DNA of 25,056 nt from a virus: IMG/VR virus record IMGVR_UViG_3300009494_000009, positions 1 to 25,056 of that record, one strand, 5' to 3'. The notes beneath the pieces are model-generated. The model saw only the letters and a list, made by a program, of their open reading frames with translations, was not told where the DNA came from and did not search any database. Of this stretch, positions 24,508 to 25,056 are shown one piece after another. Position numbers and translations under genes: made by a program. Each line of letters opens with the position of its first letter. Position 1 is the stretch's first letter.

Positions 24508-25056
24508 TTATGCGCTCCCCAGTTTCAATCGGGTTAATTTTGTTACTTTGGCACGTGCTGCTTTATGCCCAATATCCTTAGTATTCCAATAAGGATGTTT
24601 GTTGTTACCCATGATATCACTCAACTGCATCGCGGCTTCATCAGGGGTCATGGTACCATCTGATTGACTTGTATCCAACAAACTGTTAGACTCGCCGCCT
24701 AGCTGGTTAGCAATTGCTACAAACGCTTTCATAGTTGCCGCGTTCATTTGCTCAGGGATAAAATCAAAGTATTGCTTACGTACATTCTCGGCAACCTGTT
24801 TATTCTTATCCTTAGCTGCTCCCCATTCACTGGCCAGAGTATTTAGTTCTTTGTTAAATGCCGCTTGTTGGGCTCGCTGACCTTCGTACTCTTTTGTAGT
24901 GATCGCGGTTACTACCTTTTCAAACTGCGTCTGGTTTAACCCAATCTCGTGTGCTAAACCTGCAAAGTCCTCTTGGCGCTTGGTATCTATTTCCAAGCCC
25001 TCAAGGTTAAGCTCTGGTGCTTTATACTCAGTCGCCTTCTCAGGCATACCCATCAT
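24508..25056 (-). CDS. Scaffolding protein (5' end beyond the window)
   Basis: The 182 residues visible begin at the window edge and end TRLKLGSA. Composition and order fit a podovirus scaffold. It is acidic and helical, with a Gln/Ala-rich coiled coil (QRAQQAAFNKELNTLASEWGAAKDKNK) and a basic C-terminus (HKAARAKVTKLTRLKLGSA) suited to binding the capsid shell. It lies immediately upstream of the major capsid gene. The MMGMPEK at the edge could be internal, since the frame stays open to base 25056. The CTGGCCAG at 24830 encodes TLASEW. Confidence 0.75.
   Translation of the reverse strand: MMGMPEKATEYKAPELNLEGLEIDTKRQEDFAGLAHEIGLNQTQFEKVVTAITTKEYEGQRAQQAAFNKELNTLASEWGAAKDKNKQVAENVRKQYFDFIPEQMNAATMKAFVAIANQLGGESNSLLDTSQSDGTMTPDEAAMQLSDIMGNNKHPYWNTKDIGHKAARAKVTKLTRLKLGSA

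Larger units (their letters stand above)
53..24837. repeat. Highly iterated palindrome CTGGCCAG (25 copies)
   Basis: Exact copies of CTGGCCAG start at 53, 944, 2197, 2753, 3410, 3890, 4669, 5417, 6234, 7576, 8056, 9318, 10259, 13195, 13817, 14341, 15371, 16569, 17930, 18544, 20038, 21413, 23520, 23534 and 24830. Chance expectation for an 8-mer here is about 0.4. Eight copies are the 10-bp palindrome TCTGGCCAGA, and 24 of 25 carry TCTGGCCAG on one strand or the other (2197 is the exception). The base after CTGGCCAGA is usually G or T. Twenty-three copies lie inside genes, in all three codon phases: 11 as S/T/P-G-Q, 9 as L-A-R/S and 3 as W-P. Selection is therefore on the DNA, not the protein. 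The core TGGCCA occurs outside the full octamer only about five times that I found. It resembles in kind HIP1 of cyanobacteria or DNA uptake sequences. The function is unknown. Confidence 0.95.

Noticed and set aside
53-24837. The CTGGCCAG copies as a CRISPR array, or as a restriction-avoidance signature
   Set aside because: Copies are about 1 kb apart with coding DNA between them, so not an array. Restriction avoidance would deplete the word rather than enrich it.

Overview
The window is part of a lytic tailed-phage genome with a T7-like (podovirus) virion. The evidence is the order of the late genes: scaffold, major capsid protein, tail tubular A, tail tubular B, a GNAT-fold internal protein, gp14-like, gp15-like and gp16-like ejection proteins, then a fibre with a T7 gp17-type N-terminus. 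Nothing here is bacterial chromosome. There is no tRNA, rRNA, IS element or CRISPR array. No RNA polymerase, terminase, portal, integrase or repressor lies in the window; the missing head genes presumably lie past the right edge. The host cannot be read from the sequence. AGGAG-type ribosome binding sites and the virion type suggest a Gram-negative host, possibly aquatic (inference only).

Layout. Positions 1-6804 are on the plus strand and form a replication/nucleotide operon: a partial unknown gene, a DUF2815-type ssDNA-binding protein, a family A DNA polymerase (3'-5' exonuclease plus polymerase), a small helical protein, a VRR-NUC nuclease, an ATP-dependent DNA ligase, an M15-like cell-wall peptidase, a small unknown, an SNF2-type helicase, another small unknown, a dCMP deaminase and a Cys-rich protein. 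Positions 6801-25056 are on the minus strand and form the virion operon, read right to left from the scaffold to a metallopeptidase-like protein (HEVQH). The two operons collide head-on: their stop codons share bases at 6801-6804. Genes within each operon are mostly joined by ATGA or TAATG overlaps, which implies translational coupling. The promoters for both operons must lie outside the window or be of a type I do not recognise.

The outstanding signal is not a gene. The 8-bp palindrome CTGGCCAG occurs 25 times, against about 0.4 expected for a random 8-mer in 25 kb. It is spread over both operons at roughly 1-kb intervals and occurs in all three codon frames (encoding LAR/LAS, S/T/P-GQ or WP). 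In 24 of 25 copies it is extended to TCTGGCCAG on at least one strand. Two copies lie in the gap after the capsid gene, where they form an inverted pair: a 10-bp stem followed by a T-rich stretch, resembling an intrinsic terminator at the place where T7 has its T-phi. Paired uptake sequences in Neisseria and Haemophilus also double as terminators. The longest site-free stretch (about 2.9 kb) is almost exactly the host-range part of the tail fibre gene.

Further signals are a perfect 12-bp hairpin inside the polymerase gene, a GC-rich hairpin between the SSB and polymerase genes, and a hairpin just upstream of the capsid gene.
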